Assembly (NCBI GenBank): GCA_023253295.1
Contig: JALRGZ010000271.1
Coordinates: 1-20,602 of the forward strand
Reading direction: 5' to 3'
Length of the DNA stretch: 20,602 nt
Source of the DNA: Flavobacterium sp.
GTDB lineage: Bacteria > Bacteroidota > Bacteroidia > Flavobacteriales > Flavobacteriaceae
The position numbers and the translations under genes are program-made. The notes under the pieces were generated by a model. That model made no database searches and had not been told where the DNA came from. It was given only the letters and a program-made list of their open reading frames with translations. This document shows positions 1 through 7,255 of the stretch, piece after piece (position 1 is the first letter of the stretch; each line of letters begins with the position of its first letter).

Positions 1-47
1 TTCTCTGTTTGTTCCCAGTTCAGTTCTTTGCGGCTACTCTTTTTCAT
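1..47 (-). CDS. 5' end of an unidentified gene, cut by the window edge
   Basis: An ATG at 47-45 on the minus strand opens a frame that stays open to the window edge. It encodes 15 residues, MKKSSRKELNWEQTE. A GTG directly upstream (50-48) is in frame and could be the start instead. The peptide is charged and has no signal sequence, so a cytoplasmic protein is likely. Too little is visible to name a family. No TAnnTTTG promoter motif was found in the AT-rich gap upstream. Confidence 0.45.
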   Translation of the reverse strand, partial: MKKSSRKELNWEQTE

Positions 48-272
48 CACGTGAAAATTTATTCTAAATAGTTTTTTTTTTATTAAAAAATGATCTTGTA
101 ATAGGTTTCAATATTAATAAAAAAAATAATTATTTCACAAATTCCGTAGTTTTTTTTGTAGATAATTTTAGGCTTTTAAAAAGCTGATTAATAAACGTTT
201 TAATTTTGAATAATTCGTTTTTATTTTATTGATTATTAGGTGTTTTTTGAGAAAATGAAATAAAAATAGCCT

Positions 273-980
273 TTAAATTTTATCGTGATTTTGTAAAAGT
301 GATTTGTAAATGAAACCTGCAGCAATAGCACCTAAAACAGGAGCAACCCAAAATAGCCATAATTGTCCTAAAGGTTCTCCTCCTGCAAATAATGCTTGTG
401 ATAAAGAACGAGCAGGATTTACAGAGGTATTGGTAATTGGAATACTGATTAAGTGAATTAAGGTTAAGCCAAGACCGATGGCTATTCCGGCAAATTTTCC
501 GTTGGCAAATTTATCTGTAGCACCTAAAATGATTAATAAGAAGAATAAAGTTAAGATAAATTCAGTAATAAAACAGGCTTCTAACGAATACCCCATAGGC
601 GAAAATGCACCATAACCGTTAGAGGCAAAAGCACCTGCTTTAGTATTATCAATTATAAATTCAGTTTTTCCGGTTGCTATAATGTATAATGTAGCTGCGG
701 CAGCAATAGCTCCGGCACATTGTGCAATGATGTAAGGAATTAATTCTTTGCCGGAAAAGCGTCCACCTGCCCATAAGCCTAATGATACCGCAGGATTGAA
801 ATGTCCACCTGAGATATGTCCAACAGCATAAGCCATTGTTAATACCGTCAGACCAAATGCCAGGGCAACTCCCATAAAACCAATTCCTAAATCAGGGATT
901 CCGGCTGCAAAAATAGCACTACCACAACCACCAAAAACCAACCAATAGGTTCCGAATAATTCTGCAAATAATTTTTTCAT
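273..980 (-). CDS. aqpZ: Aquaporin Z-type water channel (MIP family)
   Basis: Inner-membrane channel for rapid water movement during osmotic change. The 235-residue protein has the usual MIP length and internal duplication, with two NPA boxes: HFNPAV (Asn62-Pro63-Ala64) and TSVNPARS (Asn188-Pro189-Ala190). From remembered E. coli AqpZ, the selectivity-filter residues align to Phe42, His176, Thr185 and Arg191. This is the narrow water-selective set, not the wider glyceroporin set with Gly/Asp substitutions. Long stretches such as ALAFGLTVLTMA and LIHLISIPITNTSVNPARS nearly match E. coli AqpZ. The start is the first ATG, leading directly into the first membrane helix. It lies downstream of the EamA gene on the same strand but 379 bp away, so it is probably transcribed separately. 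No TAnnTTTG box was seen in front of it. Confidence 0.95.
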   Translation of the reverse strand: MKKLFAELFGTYWLVFGGCGSAIFAAGIPDLGIGFMGVALAFGLTVLTMAYAVGHISGGHFNPAVSLGLWAGGRFSGKELIPYIIAQCAGAIAAAATLYIIATGKTEFIIDNTKAGAFASNGYGAFSPMGYSLEACFITEFILTLFFLLIILGATDKFANGKFAGIAIGLGLTLIHLISIPITNTSVNPARSLSQALFAGGEPLGQLWLFWVAPVLGAIAAGFIYKSLLQNHDKI

Positions 981-1359
981 AATAAATAATTTATATAATG
1001 GTTACTAGTTAAATGCAATATGAATAGTTGTTTCTAATGAAGAACTATCTTAATGGTAATCGTAACAATAAAAAGGATTCAAAAAAGCGAAACTATACTT
1101 GCTTTTTTGAAGTTGAAACAACTCAAAATATAGTTTAAAAATAATTTTTGGATTAAAATTAAAAGAGATTTAATAAGAGTCTTGCAATTAAATTTGGGTT
1201 CTATATCATGAAAATATGATGTTAAAAAACATAGTGCAATCATGATATTGAGATGCCAAGCTAAACTCATATAAAAATGTTTAACACGAATTTATTGAAA
1301 AAAAACGGATAATAGAAAAGATATTGCTGTTTTTTTGAGCTGCTTGTCAGTAGTTTAGG
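981..1359. other. 379-bp intergenic region between EamA gene and aqpZ
   Basis: No convincing gene is present. A 63-codon minus-strand frame inside it (1079-1270) has no family resemblance and overlaps a structured inverted repeat. The region should hold the aqpZ promoter near 981-1070 and the end of the EamA transcript. The only clear structure is the nested inverted repeat at 1079-1136. Confidence 0.6.
1079..1136 (-). terminator. Nested inverted repeats, possible terminator downstream of the EamA gene
   Basis: Two mutually exclusive folds are visible. TCAAAAAAGC (1079-1088) pairs perfectly with GCTTTTTTGA (1101-1110) across a 12-nt loop. Alternatively AAACTATA (1090-1097) pairs with TATAGTTT (1129-1136), enclosing a near-perfect inner stem, TTTTGAAGTTG (1105-1115) with CAACTCAAAA (1119-1128). 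On the minus strand the second fold is followed by CGCTTTTTTG, which resembles a terminator U-tract. It is about 220 bp beyond the EamA stop, and the stems are AT-rich, so a terminator role is tentative. Confidence 0.35.
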
Positions 1360-2250
1360 TTATTTTTTTAAACGGATATTCATAAAAACAATAGCGGCAA
1401 TAATTAGAACGATTCCCAACCATTGTTCTAAAATTACTTTTTCGGCTAATAAAAAATAAGCCATCATTACTGAAATGGGTAACTCTAAAGCCGAAACGAT
1501 ACTTCCTAATCCAATACCGGTAAGAGGAAAACCTGTATTGAGTAATAGTGGAGGAATGATAGTTCCAAAAAGGGACAAAAACAAACCCCATTTGATAAAA
1601 ATAGAAAATTGAAAAGCCGTATTCAGAGTTATAAATCCAAAGAGAATGACAACGATAGCTCCCCCGATTATCATGTATAAACTTCGTTGAGAAGACGAAA
1701 TTTCGGTAGCAATTTTATTAGAACTGTACATATTGGCAGTATAAGTAGCTGCTGCTAATAATCCCCAAAAGAAACCTTTCCATTCGATAATGAGACTATC
1801 GTGTAAAAGCTTGGTAGCTAAAACAGTTCCTGTTAAGGTGACGATTACTGCAATAATTTTTTGAGTAGAAGGTCTTTTTTTATCCAAAAACATTTCTAGA
1901 ACAACTCCCATCCAAACGGTTTGCATCAATAAAACGATTGCAATTGAAACCGCTACATATTTTACCGATAGATAATAAAAAACACTGGTGAAACCAATGG
2001 AGGTTCCTGCAAGTATTAGTTGTCGTATGTGGTGTTTGGAAATTTGAACTTCCTCTTGGCGGTTGCTTTTTTTTCGGAAAAGATTAAGGATTAAGAGCCC
2101 TATAAAACCTAAAATAAATTGGGAGCCACTCACTTCGGCAGTAGTATAGCCTTCTTGGTAAGCCATTTTTACAAAAGTAGCCAACATGCCATAACAGCTG
2201 GCTCCTAAACCTACTAGTAGAACTCCTTTTAAAGTTTTGTTTTTAACCAT
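1360..2250 (-). CDS. EamA-family (drug/metabolite transporter superfamily) permease
   Basis: Probable inner-membrane exporter of a small metabolite; the substrate cannot be read from the sequence. The 296 residues fit the 10-helix DMT architecture, with two EamA repeats at about 8-143 and 157-294. Typical features are the first-helix segment GVLLVGLGASCYGMLATFVK, the loop EGYTTAEVSGSQF, and the C-terminal LLAEKVILEQWLGIVLIIAA, which matches the usual EamA ending (a Glu in a hydrophobic helix, then a Gly-rich helix). The protein ends in a short basic tail. It lies 69 bp downstream of the DUF1501 gene on the same strand, so it could be read from the same transcript, although no functional link is evident. 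Confidence 0.88.
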   Translation of the reverse strand: MVKNKTLKGVLLVGLGASCYGMLATFVKMAYQEGYTTAEVSGSQFILGFIGLLILNLFRKKSNRQEEVQISKHHIRQLILAGTSIGFTSVFYYLSVKYVAVSIAIVLLMQTVWMGVVLEMFLDKKRPSTQKIIAVIVTLTGTVLATKLLHDSLIIEWKGFFWGLLAAATYTANMYSSNKIATEISSSQRSLYMIIGGAIVVILFGFITLNTAFQFSIFIKWGLFLSLFGTIIPPLLLNTGFPLTGIGLGSIVSALELPISVMMAYFLLAEKVILEQWLGIVLIIAAIVFMNIRLKK

Positions 2251-2319
2251 TCCAGTTTTTTTGAAGTTGTAAAAATAGGAATTAGGAAAGGGAAACAGAC
2301 TTTAAAAGGAGTTAAAAAA

Positions 2320-3486
2320 TTAAAATAATCCTTTTAAATAGGGTGTTTTAATGCCTATTTTAGTGTAATCAAAAGCCATTTTTTCTTTTAACAAACTGGC
2401 ATAGACAGATCTAAAGTCAATTTGGTATTTCAAATCGCCTTGAGTTAAATCGGAAAGATTAGGATTATTACCAATAACTTTTCCCTGATTTTGTCCGCCA
2501 ATGACAAACATCGGGGCAGCAGTACCGTGATCGGTTCCATTACCGTTGTCTTTTACTCTTCGTCCAAATTCAGAAAAGACTACAATGGTTACATTTTGCA
2601 ATAAATTGGCTTTTTTTAAGTCTTGGTAAAAACTGTATAAAGCACTATCCAATTCTTTGAATTTATTATTTTGAATCACTAATTGGTTGTCATGTGTATC
2701 ATAACCTCCTTGGGAAGTATAATAGACTTTTGAATTCAAATTTCCTTTAATTAATCGGGCAATCCATTCCAGATTTTTTCCCAAAGCATTTTTAGGATAA
2801 GAGGTTTCAGTTGTCGATTTGCTTAAGGCTGTTTGAATATCTTCTGAGCCTTCTAAAACCGAATTGGCTACTTTTCGAACAAAATCCAAAGAAGGATTCT
2901 CAGATAAAATTTCTGTTTCTTCTTTTGCATTTTTTATTCTAAAACGATCAGGATCTTTGACTGTTATCGAATTAGGATTGTCTCCTTTTAAAGAAAGGTT
3001 ATCAATAGAATCGAGATTAATTCCTGCCGTTGGATTATGATTTACACATTGCAAGTCTAAGTATCTCCCCAGCCAACCTTCATTTAAGTATTGGTTAGAA
3101 TCAGTGGCGGTTTGCCAGATTTCCTGACTTCTAAAGTGGGAACGATTCGGCTCCGGATAACCCACATTTTGAATTACCGATAAATCGCCATTTTGTTGCA
3201 TTTGGGCAAATCCTTTTAAGGCAGGATGGAATCCCATTCCTTTAGTAGTCGAAATCACCTCATTTTTATTGATGGCAATTTTGGGTCTGTATTCATAATA
3301 TAAAGGATCGTCATAAGGGATAAAAGTATTGAGTCCGTCGTTTCCTCCATTTAATTGGACAAAAACCAAGCATTGTTCTCCTGTAATCAGGTTTTTTTGA
3401 GTACCATAAGAAAACAAAAAATTAGGAAGCAACAGGGTTCCTCCTGTTAATGTTCCTGTAAGTGATAGAAAATTTCTTCTGTTCAT
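2320..3486 (-). CDS. DUF1501 family protein with Tat-type signal
   Basis: Exported protein of the DUF1501 family, which has an alkaline-phosphatase/sulfatase-like fold; its activity has not been established to my knowledge. The N-terminus MNRRNFLSLTG has a twin-arginine motif followed by a Gly/Leu-rich hydrophobic stretch, suggesting Tat export. Family landmarks appear in order: VQLNGGNDGLN (43-53), FHPALKGF (86-93), NVGYPEPNRSHFRSQEIWQ (107-125), GWLGRYLD (137-144), SQGGYDTHDNQ (258-268) and VFSEFGRRVKDNGNGTDHGT (303-322). Asp and His residues in the last two blocks are the likely metal ligands. Its length of 388 residues is near the family norm. It starts 25 bp after the DUF1800 gene ends, the usual pairing of these families. 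Confidence 0.9.
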   Translation of the reverse strand: MNRRNFLSLTGTLTGGTLLLPNFLFSYGTQKNLITGEQCLVFVQLNGGNDGLNTFIPYDDPLYYEYRPKIAINKNEVISTTKGMGFHPALKGFAQMQQNGDLSVIQNVGYPEPNRSHFRSQEIWQTATDSNQYLNEGWLGRYLDLQCVNHNPTAGINLDSIDNLSLKGDNPNSITVKDPDRFRIKNAKEETEILSENPSLDFVRKVANSVLEGSEDIQTALSKSTTETSYPKNALGKNLEWIARLIKGNLNSKVYYTSQGGYDTHDNQLVIQNNKFKELDSALYSFYQDLKKANLLQNVTIVVFSEFGRRVKDNGNGTDHGTAAPMFVIGGQNQGKVIGNNPNLSDLTQGDLKYQIDFRSVYASLLKEKMAFDYTKIGIKTPYLKGLF

Positions 3487-3511
3487 AATCAGATAATTGA
3501 GGAGGTTGCTT

Positions 3512-4903
3512 TTAGATTAATTGAAATTCAGGTTCTTTGACCATAGCATTAAAAAGCCTTAAAACTACCTGATTGGCATTTTGAGCATCTGCATCAAAAT
3601 CGTATTTTAGAATAGTTTCAAAGTCTTTTTGTGTGTCCTTGTCCACTTGAAATAATAATCTGTCTGATAAATCACTGATGATTTGCTTGTTCGTCCCTTG
3701 TTTCCAATTTAAATTGACAGCAGTTCGTCTAAGATTAGGACGATTATTTTCTTCCATCATCATTGCTGTGGCTTTTGGGCTTAAAATTTCCCTTCCGCTG
3801 CAATACAAATCAGCCAGATTGTTGCGTTGGAGATAAATCTGTGAAGTCAGCCAGGATTTTCCTCCTTCCCAGCCTTTTACATTGGGTTGGTTAAATAAAT
3901 CCATTCCCTGTCCTTTTAAGAAAGCTATTATCGGTCTGTTAGATCTGGGGTTGATTTGCAATTCGGATAGGATTTGCAAGCTGTATTCCAGCGGATTTTT
4001 GATTTTTGAACCTGCTGTTTTTTTATCAAATTCTTCGGTGAATATTTTTTCTAAAAGTGGTTGGATTTCAAAATTTTGCTTTCTAAAATAATCTCCATAG
4101 TAGGCCACAAGTTCTTCGCTTGGCGTATCATAGATAAACCATTGGAGTACTTTTCGGGTAAAAAGATACGGACTGTTTTTTTGTTTAAAGATGATGTCAA
4201 CTAAATCATCCGCTTTAAAATATCCTTTTTTACCAAAATAAATAATTTCAGAATCATCGGTAATACGGTCACGGTAAATCCCCCCTTTGTCTCCAAAACT
4301 CAATCCGGCTAAGGCTTTAGCACCATTTTTAATGTCGTCTTCGGTGTAATTGCCTATACCTAAAGTAAAAAGTTCCAGTAACTCCCTGCTTAGATTTTCG
4401 TTGATTTTTCCTTTTCGGTTATCGATATTATCCAGATAACGAATCATCGCATTGCTTTTGATTATGGCTTTAGTTAATTCTTTGAAATTGCCAAATGCGT
4501 GTTTACGAAGGAGTTGGTTGTGTTCAAAAATCCAATAATTAATTTTTACTTTTTGAAAAGTAGACACAAAGTGATTGTGCAGTAACAGCGTCATTTTTTC
4601 TCGCAGTGGAAAAGGCTCATTTCGCATTTTATCAATCCACCAGGCCTTCATTTCAAGAGAGGTTAGTGCTTCTTGTCTTTGTAGTTCTTTTTTTTGATCT
4701 TGGTCTAAAGCAGCATTTTTTTGACGAAAGGCTCTTAAATCGGCTAGGTTTTTCGGGCTGTTTTTTAAAAAATCGGGCAGACTGCTGTCAAAATCCACTT
4801 TAAAGGAAGCATCGAGGAATTTAGAAATTCCCATTTTTTCAATGCTGGCGGCCTGTTGGTTGGAAAAGCCTAAACGGAGTGACCAAAGTGAATTACGATT
4901 CAT
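3512..4903 (-). CDS. DUF1800 family protein, first gene of a DUF1800-DUF1501 pair
   Basis: Member of the DUF1800 family, commonly encoded beside DUF1501 in Bacteroidota and other phyla; its molecular function is not established. The 463 residues contain the conserved core WWIDKMRNEPFPLREKMTLL (88-107) followed by LHNHF (108-112), FGNFKELTKAI (137-147), MIRYLDNIDN (153-162) and ENLSRELLELFTLGIGNYTE (169-188). NHF and RELLELFTLGIG are the family signature. Many relatives have Trp after the leading hydrophobic residues (FWHNHF), whereas this protein has LLLHNHF. No obvious signal peptide precedes the domain, unlike its Tat-marked partner. The start is the first ATG, giving MNRNSLWSLRLGF, a typical family N-terminus. 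It is divergent from the secreted-protein gene at 5086, so the 182-bp gap should carry both promoters. Confidence 0.88.
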   Translation of the reverse strand: MNRNSLWSLRLGFSNQQAASIEKMGISKFLDASFKVDFDSSLPDFLKNSPKNLADLRAFRQKNAALDQDQKKELQRQEALTSLEMKAWWIDKMRNEPFPLREKMTLLLHNHFVSTFQKVKINYWIFEHNQLLRKHAFGNFKELTKAIIKSNAMIRYLDNIDNRKGKINENLSRELLELFTLGIGNYTEDDIKNGAKALAGLSFGDKGGIYRDRITDDSEIIYFGKKGYFKADDLVDIIFKQKNSPYLFTRKVLQWFIYDTPSEELVAYYGDYFRKQNFEIQPLLEKIFTEEFDKKTAGSKIKNPLEYSLQILSELQINPRSNRPIIAFLKGQGMDLFNQPNVKGWEGGKSWLTSQIYLQRNNLADLYCSGREILSPKATAMMMEENNRPNLRRTAVNLNWKQGTNKQIISDLSDRLLFQVDKDTQKDFETILKYDFDADAQNANQVVLRLFNAMVKEPEFQLI

Positions 4904-5085
4904 AACGGAGAGGATTTAGGTTGCTTTTTTGGTTGTTTGTTGATATTTAAGATACTAAAGAATAAAAAAGGTTTAATTACCGGAAGAAATTTATTGGATA
5001 AAAAAATAAAGGGCAGGGTAGGGAAAATGTTATTAGTGTTGTCTTATTGATATAAACTGTTATTTAACGAATAAATTATATTATT

Positions 5086-5550
5086 ATGAAAACGATACAG
5101 ATTTTTTTAGCCTTAATTTTTTTAGGAACTATGAGTGTTAAGGCACAGGAAGCCAGAGTAAAAAGTGAAACTACGGCCAATGTTGGAACAGATAAAATGT
5201 CCTATTATCAAAAACGTGGTGCTGAAGACGCCCAATACGAATTGGTATTTACAGCAAAAACAAAAGCAGAGGAAAAAGCTTTTTGGAAAGAACAAAAAGA
5301 ATATGAAAAAGCTTTGAAACAAAAGGACAGAAAAGCCTATCGTGCTTATATGGCGAGCAAGAAAGAATCCTATGCGGAGCATTATGACCATTGCGGCGGA
5401 TATTGCCATCATGACCCTATGTTTTATACGTATGCGGGCTATTATTACTATGGCTACGAACAACCTTATTATTACCAAAGAAATTATAGTCCATCTACAG
5501 TGAATACAAGAATAAGTGTAGGAACCCCAAGCCTGCGTTTAGGTCTTTAA
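5086..5550 (+). CDS. Small secreted protein with Tyr/His-rich C-terminal half, function unknown
   Basis: I do not recognise a family. The 154-residue product starts with a clear Sec signal peptide: Lys3, a hydrophobic core IFLALIFLGTM, then a likely signal peptidase I cut after VKA, leaving QEARVK. Residues 55-95 are highly charged (Lys/Glu-rich) and probably helical. Residues 98-133 switch to a His/Cys/Tyr-rich segment, HYDHCGGYCHHDP followed by YTYAGYYYYGYEQPYYYQ. The two Cys and four His within 13 residues could bind a metal or form a disulfide in the periplasm. The gene stands alone on the plus strand, divergent from DUF1800, and ends in a strong terminator, so it is a single-gene unit. 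It may be restricted to related Bacteroidota. Confidence 0.8.
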   Translation: MKTIQIFLALIFLGTMSVKAQEARVKSETTANVGTDKMSYYQKRGAEDAQYELVFTAKTKAEEKAFWKEQKEYEKALKQKDRKAYRAYMASKKESYAEHYDHCGGYCHHDPMFYTYAGYYYYGYEQPYYYQRNYSPSTVNTRISVGTPSLRLGL

Positions 5551-5563
5551 TGTGTTAAAGACT

Positions 5564-5609
5564 AAAAAAATCCGTCTCGTTATTAAGAACGGGACGGATT
5601 TTTGTTTTT
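5564..5609 (+). terminator. Strong intrinsic terminator after the secreted-protein gene
   Basis: The 14-bp stem AAATCCGTCTCGTT (5568-5581) pairs with AACGGGACGGATTT (5588-5601) with a single wobble position and a 6-nt loop. A-rich sequence precedes it and TTTTTGTTTTTT follows. It starts 13 bp after the stop codon. Confidence 0.9.
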
Positions 5610-5620
5610 TCTTTAATGAG

Positions 5621-5680
5621 TCGCGTTGAAAACGCTTTGTTTTGATTTAGAAAGAAAGTAGGTACTCGTTGCAAACGAGA
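5621..5680. repeat. Pair of REP-like short palindromes
   Basis: Two small perfect palindromes lie about 30 bp apart: GCGTT-GAA-AACGC (5623-5635) and CTCGTT-GCA-AACGAG (5665-5679). Their centres are alike (GTTGAAAAC and GTTGCAAAC), so they look like related hairpin units rather than chance repeats. They lie between the terminator of the secreted-protein gene and the 3' end of the 288-codon gene. From memory, Bacteroidota REP elements mobilised by REP-associated transposases often have TTGCAA centres; that assignment is inference. Confidence 0.4.
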
Positions 5681-5703
5681 AACAGTGGAGGAAAAAAGTT
5701 TTA

Positions 5704-6570
5704 TTAAATAGTTTTCCATGTTTCAATATGAATTTTATCTTTTAGCTCAAAAGTGTCATATTTTTTTTCATTTTGTTCGTAAAGACTTTTAAGATTCCAA
5801 ATTAATCTTGACGTCAGCATTTTATTAATGTCTATAATTAATGAAATTGTATTGGAAGTTGACATAGGATTAGTCGCTCGATAATTTTGTTGACGGTCAC
5901 TTATGTATTCTGAATGTGCATAATTAGAATAAATTGACCACATTTGATCTAATCTTGCCTTTTTAATGCCACTATGTTCAAACAGTTGTTGACTATCTAC
6001 AAGTTTTGCAAATCTAGGATTTAGAAACTCTTTTTGTTTTGCAGGTGATTCTAATAGAAAAAGGGATGATTTTTTAATTGCTTCAGTAGTTTCGTTGATT
6101 TCAGTTTCGATTTTCTCTAATTGATTTTCAGTATCAACAAAATTAGAAGAAAGTTTAAAATTTTTCTGTTTCTGTAACCCGTGTAATTTGTAAATATTAA
6201 ATCTAAAATCTTTAATTTCATCACTGACATTATCGAAAACAAGGTAAAATAAAATTATAAAGTTTTCAATTTGCATTCTTGTTATTGAATACAGTGAGTC
6301 AATATCTATCGATTTGATATTATTGTTTAAAATTTTGACGTGGTTTCCTTTTATCAGTGAAATGATTGAATGGTTTGCGAATGCTAAACGGTAAGCTTTA
6401 CCTTCTAAAATTTGATGATGGTATTTTATTGAAATTTTCTCTTCAAAAGGATTATTTGCCAATTCGAATAAACAATTTGTCATTGAATCCAAAAACTCTA
6501 ACTTTTTATTTATATCGTTCGTGGATTCTGTTAAATAAATCTCTAAATAATATTTGTTGCGTTCAGTCAT
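5704..6570 (-). CDS. Unrecognised 288-residue protein, possibly accessory
   Basis: I cannot assign a family with confidence. The product is soluble, with no signal peptide or membrane helix. A helical segment SITRMQIENFIILFYLVFD (95-113) has an R..xE pattern. A probable coiled coil spans about 146-170 (TENQLEKIETEINETTEAIK). A later motif IYSNYAHSEYISDRQ (213-227) carries His219. The combination of an Arg/Glu helix with a YxHSEY motif recalls uncharacterised all-helical proteins such as DUF5677-like or HEPN-like families, but this is only a weak resemblance by eye. The gene is AT-rich, has its own promoter-like box, sits alone between two ordinary loci, and is bordered downstream by REP-like palindromes, which suggests an accessory insertion. 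Confidence 0.75.
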   Translation of the reverse strand: MTERNKYYLEIYLTESTNDINKKLEFLDSMTNCLFELANNPFEEKISIKYHHQILEGKAYRLAFANHSIISLIKGNHVKILNNNIKSIDIDSLYSITRMQIENFIILFYLVFDNVSDEIKDFRFNIYKLHGLQKQKNFKLSSNFVDTENQLEKIETEINETTEAIKKSSLFLLESPAKQKEFLNPRFAKLVDSQQLFEHSGIKKARLDQMWSIYSNYAHSEYISDRQQNYRATNPMSTSNTISLIIDINKMLTSRLIWNLKSLYEQNEKKYDTFELKDKIHIETWKTI

Positions 6571-6596
6571 TAAAAATGTTTACTTACTTGTTATTA

Positions 6597-6604
6597 CAAA
6601 TATA
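6597..6604 (-). promoter_or_regulatory. Promoter -7 box for the 288-residue gene
   Basis: The minus strand reads TATATTTG, an exact match to the Bacteroidota -7 consensus TAnnTTTG, 27 bp upstream of the ATG at 6570. No TTG at the usual -33 spacing was found, so the assignment rests on the -7 box and its position alone. Confidence 0.5.
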
Positions 6605-6647
6605 AAAACTTTTCTTACTTATAAAAGTAATCCCAATACGATTTAAC

Positions 6648-6671
6648 TTGCATTAAAATCTCTTAATACAA
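6648..6671 (-). terminator. Weak hairpin downstream of the sigma factor gene
   Basis: On the minus strand TTGTATTAA and TTAATGCAA form a 9-bp stem with one G-U pair around a 6-nt loop, 33 bp beyond the sigma factor stop. No clear U-tract follows. It may end the GT2-sigma transcript or be incidental. Confidence 0.25.
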
Positions 6672-6703
6672 TTCAATTCCTTCATGGTTCAAAAAAGTAA
6701 AAA

Positions 6704-7255
6704 TTACCTACGGTTATTGATAATTTCGGCTAAAAGTTTTTTAGCGCGTAGGAGTTTAACTTTAACATTGTTGAGGGGTTCGTCAATTTTGTCGGCTATT
6801 TCCTGATAGCTCATTTCCTGAAAATAACGCAATTGGATTACTTCCTGGTAATGTGGTTTCAGTTCCTTGATGTATTGCAGTAATTGGGAGAGGTTTTGCT
6901 CGGTAATCAGCTCGTCTTCCTTAGACGGAGTCGTATCAGCAATGTTGTAGGCTTTTTGATCTTCCTGCTCAGTAATCTCCACAAAAAGACTGGATTTTCT
7001 TTTGCGTAGCATGTCAATATACACATTCTTTGCAATCGAAATCAACCAGGTGTTGAATTGGAATTCGGGATTGTAAGTGGCAATTTTGTCAAAAGCTTTC
7101 GAAAAAGTTTCTATGGTAATATCTTCGGCATTGGTCTCGTTTTCTGTTCGTTTCAACATGAAACTATAGACCTCATTCCAAAAATGATTCAACAGAAAGG
7201 TAAAGGCCGTTTGGTCTCCCTGTTTCGCTTTTTCGATTTGATTTCTTATTTCCAA
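6704..7255 (-). CDS. RNA polymerase sigma factor, ECF (sigma-70) family
   Basis: Alternative sigma factor that would direct RNA polymerase to its own promoter set. The 183 residues hold a sigma-2 region at about 21-87 (AEDITIETFSKAFDKI then FNTWLISIAKNVYIDMLRKR, core binding and -10 recognition) and a sigma-4 region at about 121-176 (LKPHYQEVIQLRYFQEMSYQ, EIADKIDEPLNNVKVKLLRA, the helix-turn-helix for -35 recognition). There is no sigma-3 region, as expected for ECF factors. Its start overlaps the last 10 bp of the upstream glycosyltransferase gene, so the two should be co-transcribed and translationally coupled. No anti-sigma gene is adjacent: the next gene downstream is the unrelated 288-codon gene with its own promoter. 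How its activity is controlled cannot be seen here. Confidence 0.93.
   Translation of the reverse strand: MEIRNQIEKAKQGDQTAFTFLLNHFWNEVYSFMLKRTENETNAEDITIETFSKAFDKIATYNPEFQFNTWLISIAKNVYIDMLRKRKSSLFVEITEQEDQKAYNIADTTPSKEDELITEQNLSQLLQYIKELKPHYQEVIQLRYFQEMSYQEIADKIDEPLNNVKVKLLRAKKLLAEIINNRR

Noticed and set aside
172..184. GCTTTTAAAAAGC palindrome downstream of aqpZ
   Set aside because: The loop would be only one base and there is no T-tract after it on the minus strand, so it is not a credible terminator.
1079..1270. 63-codon open frame on the minus strand between the EamA gene and aqpZ
   Set aside because: It has no family resemblance, is rich in residues expected from AT-rich noncoding DNA, and overlaps the nested inverted repeat.
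5039..5068. Possible promoter TTG-N19-TATTTAAC before the secreted-protein gene
   Set aside because: The spacing fits, but the -7 box lacks the TTTG half of the consensus, so it is too weak to list.
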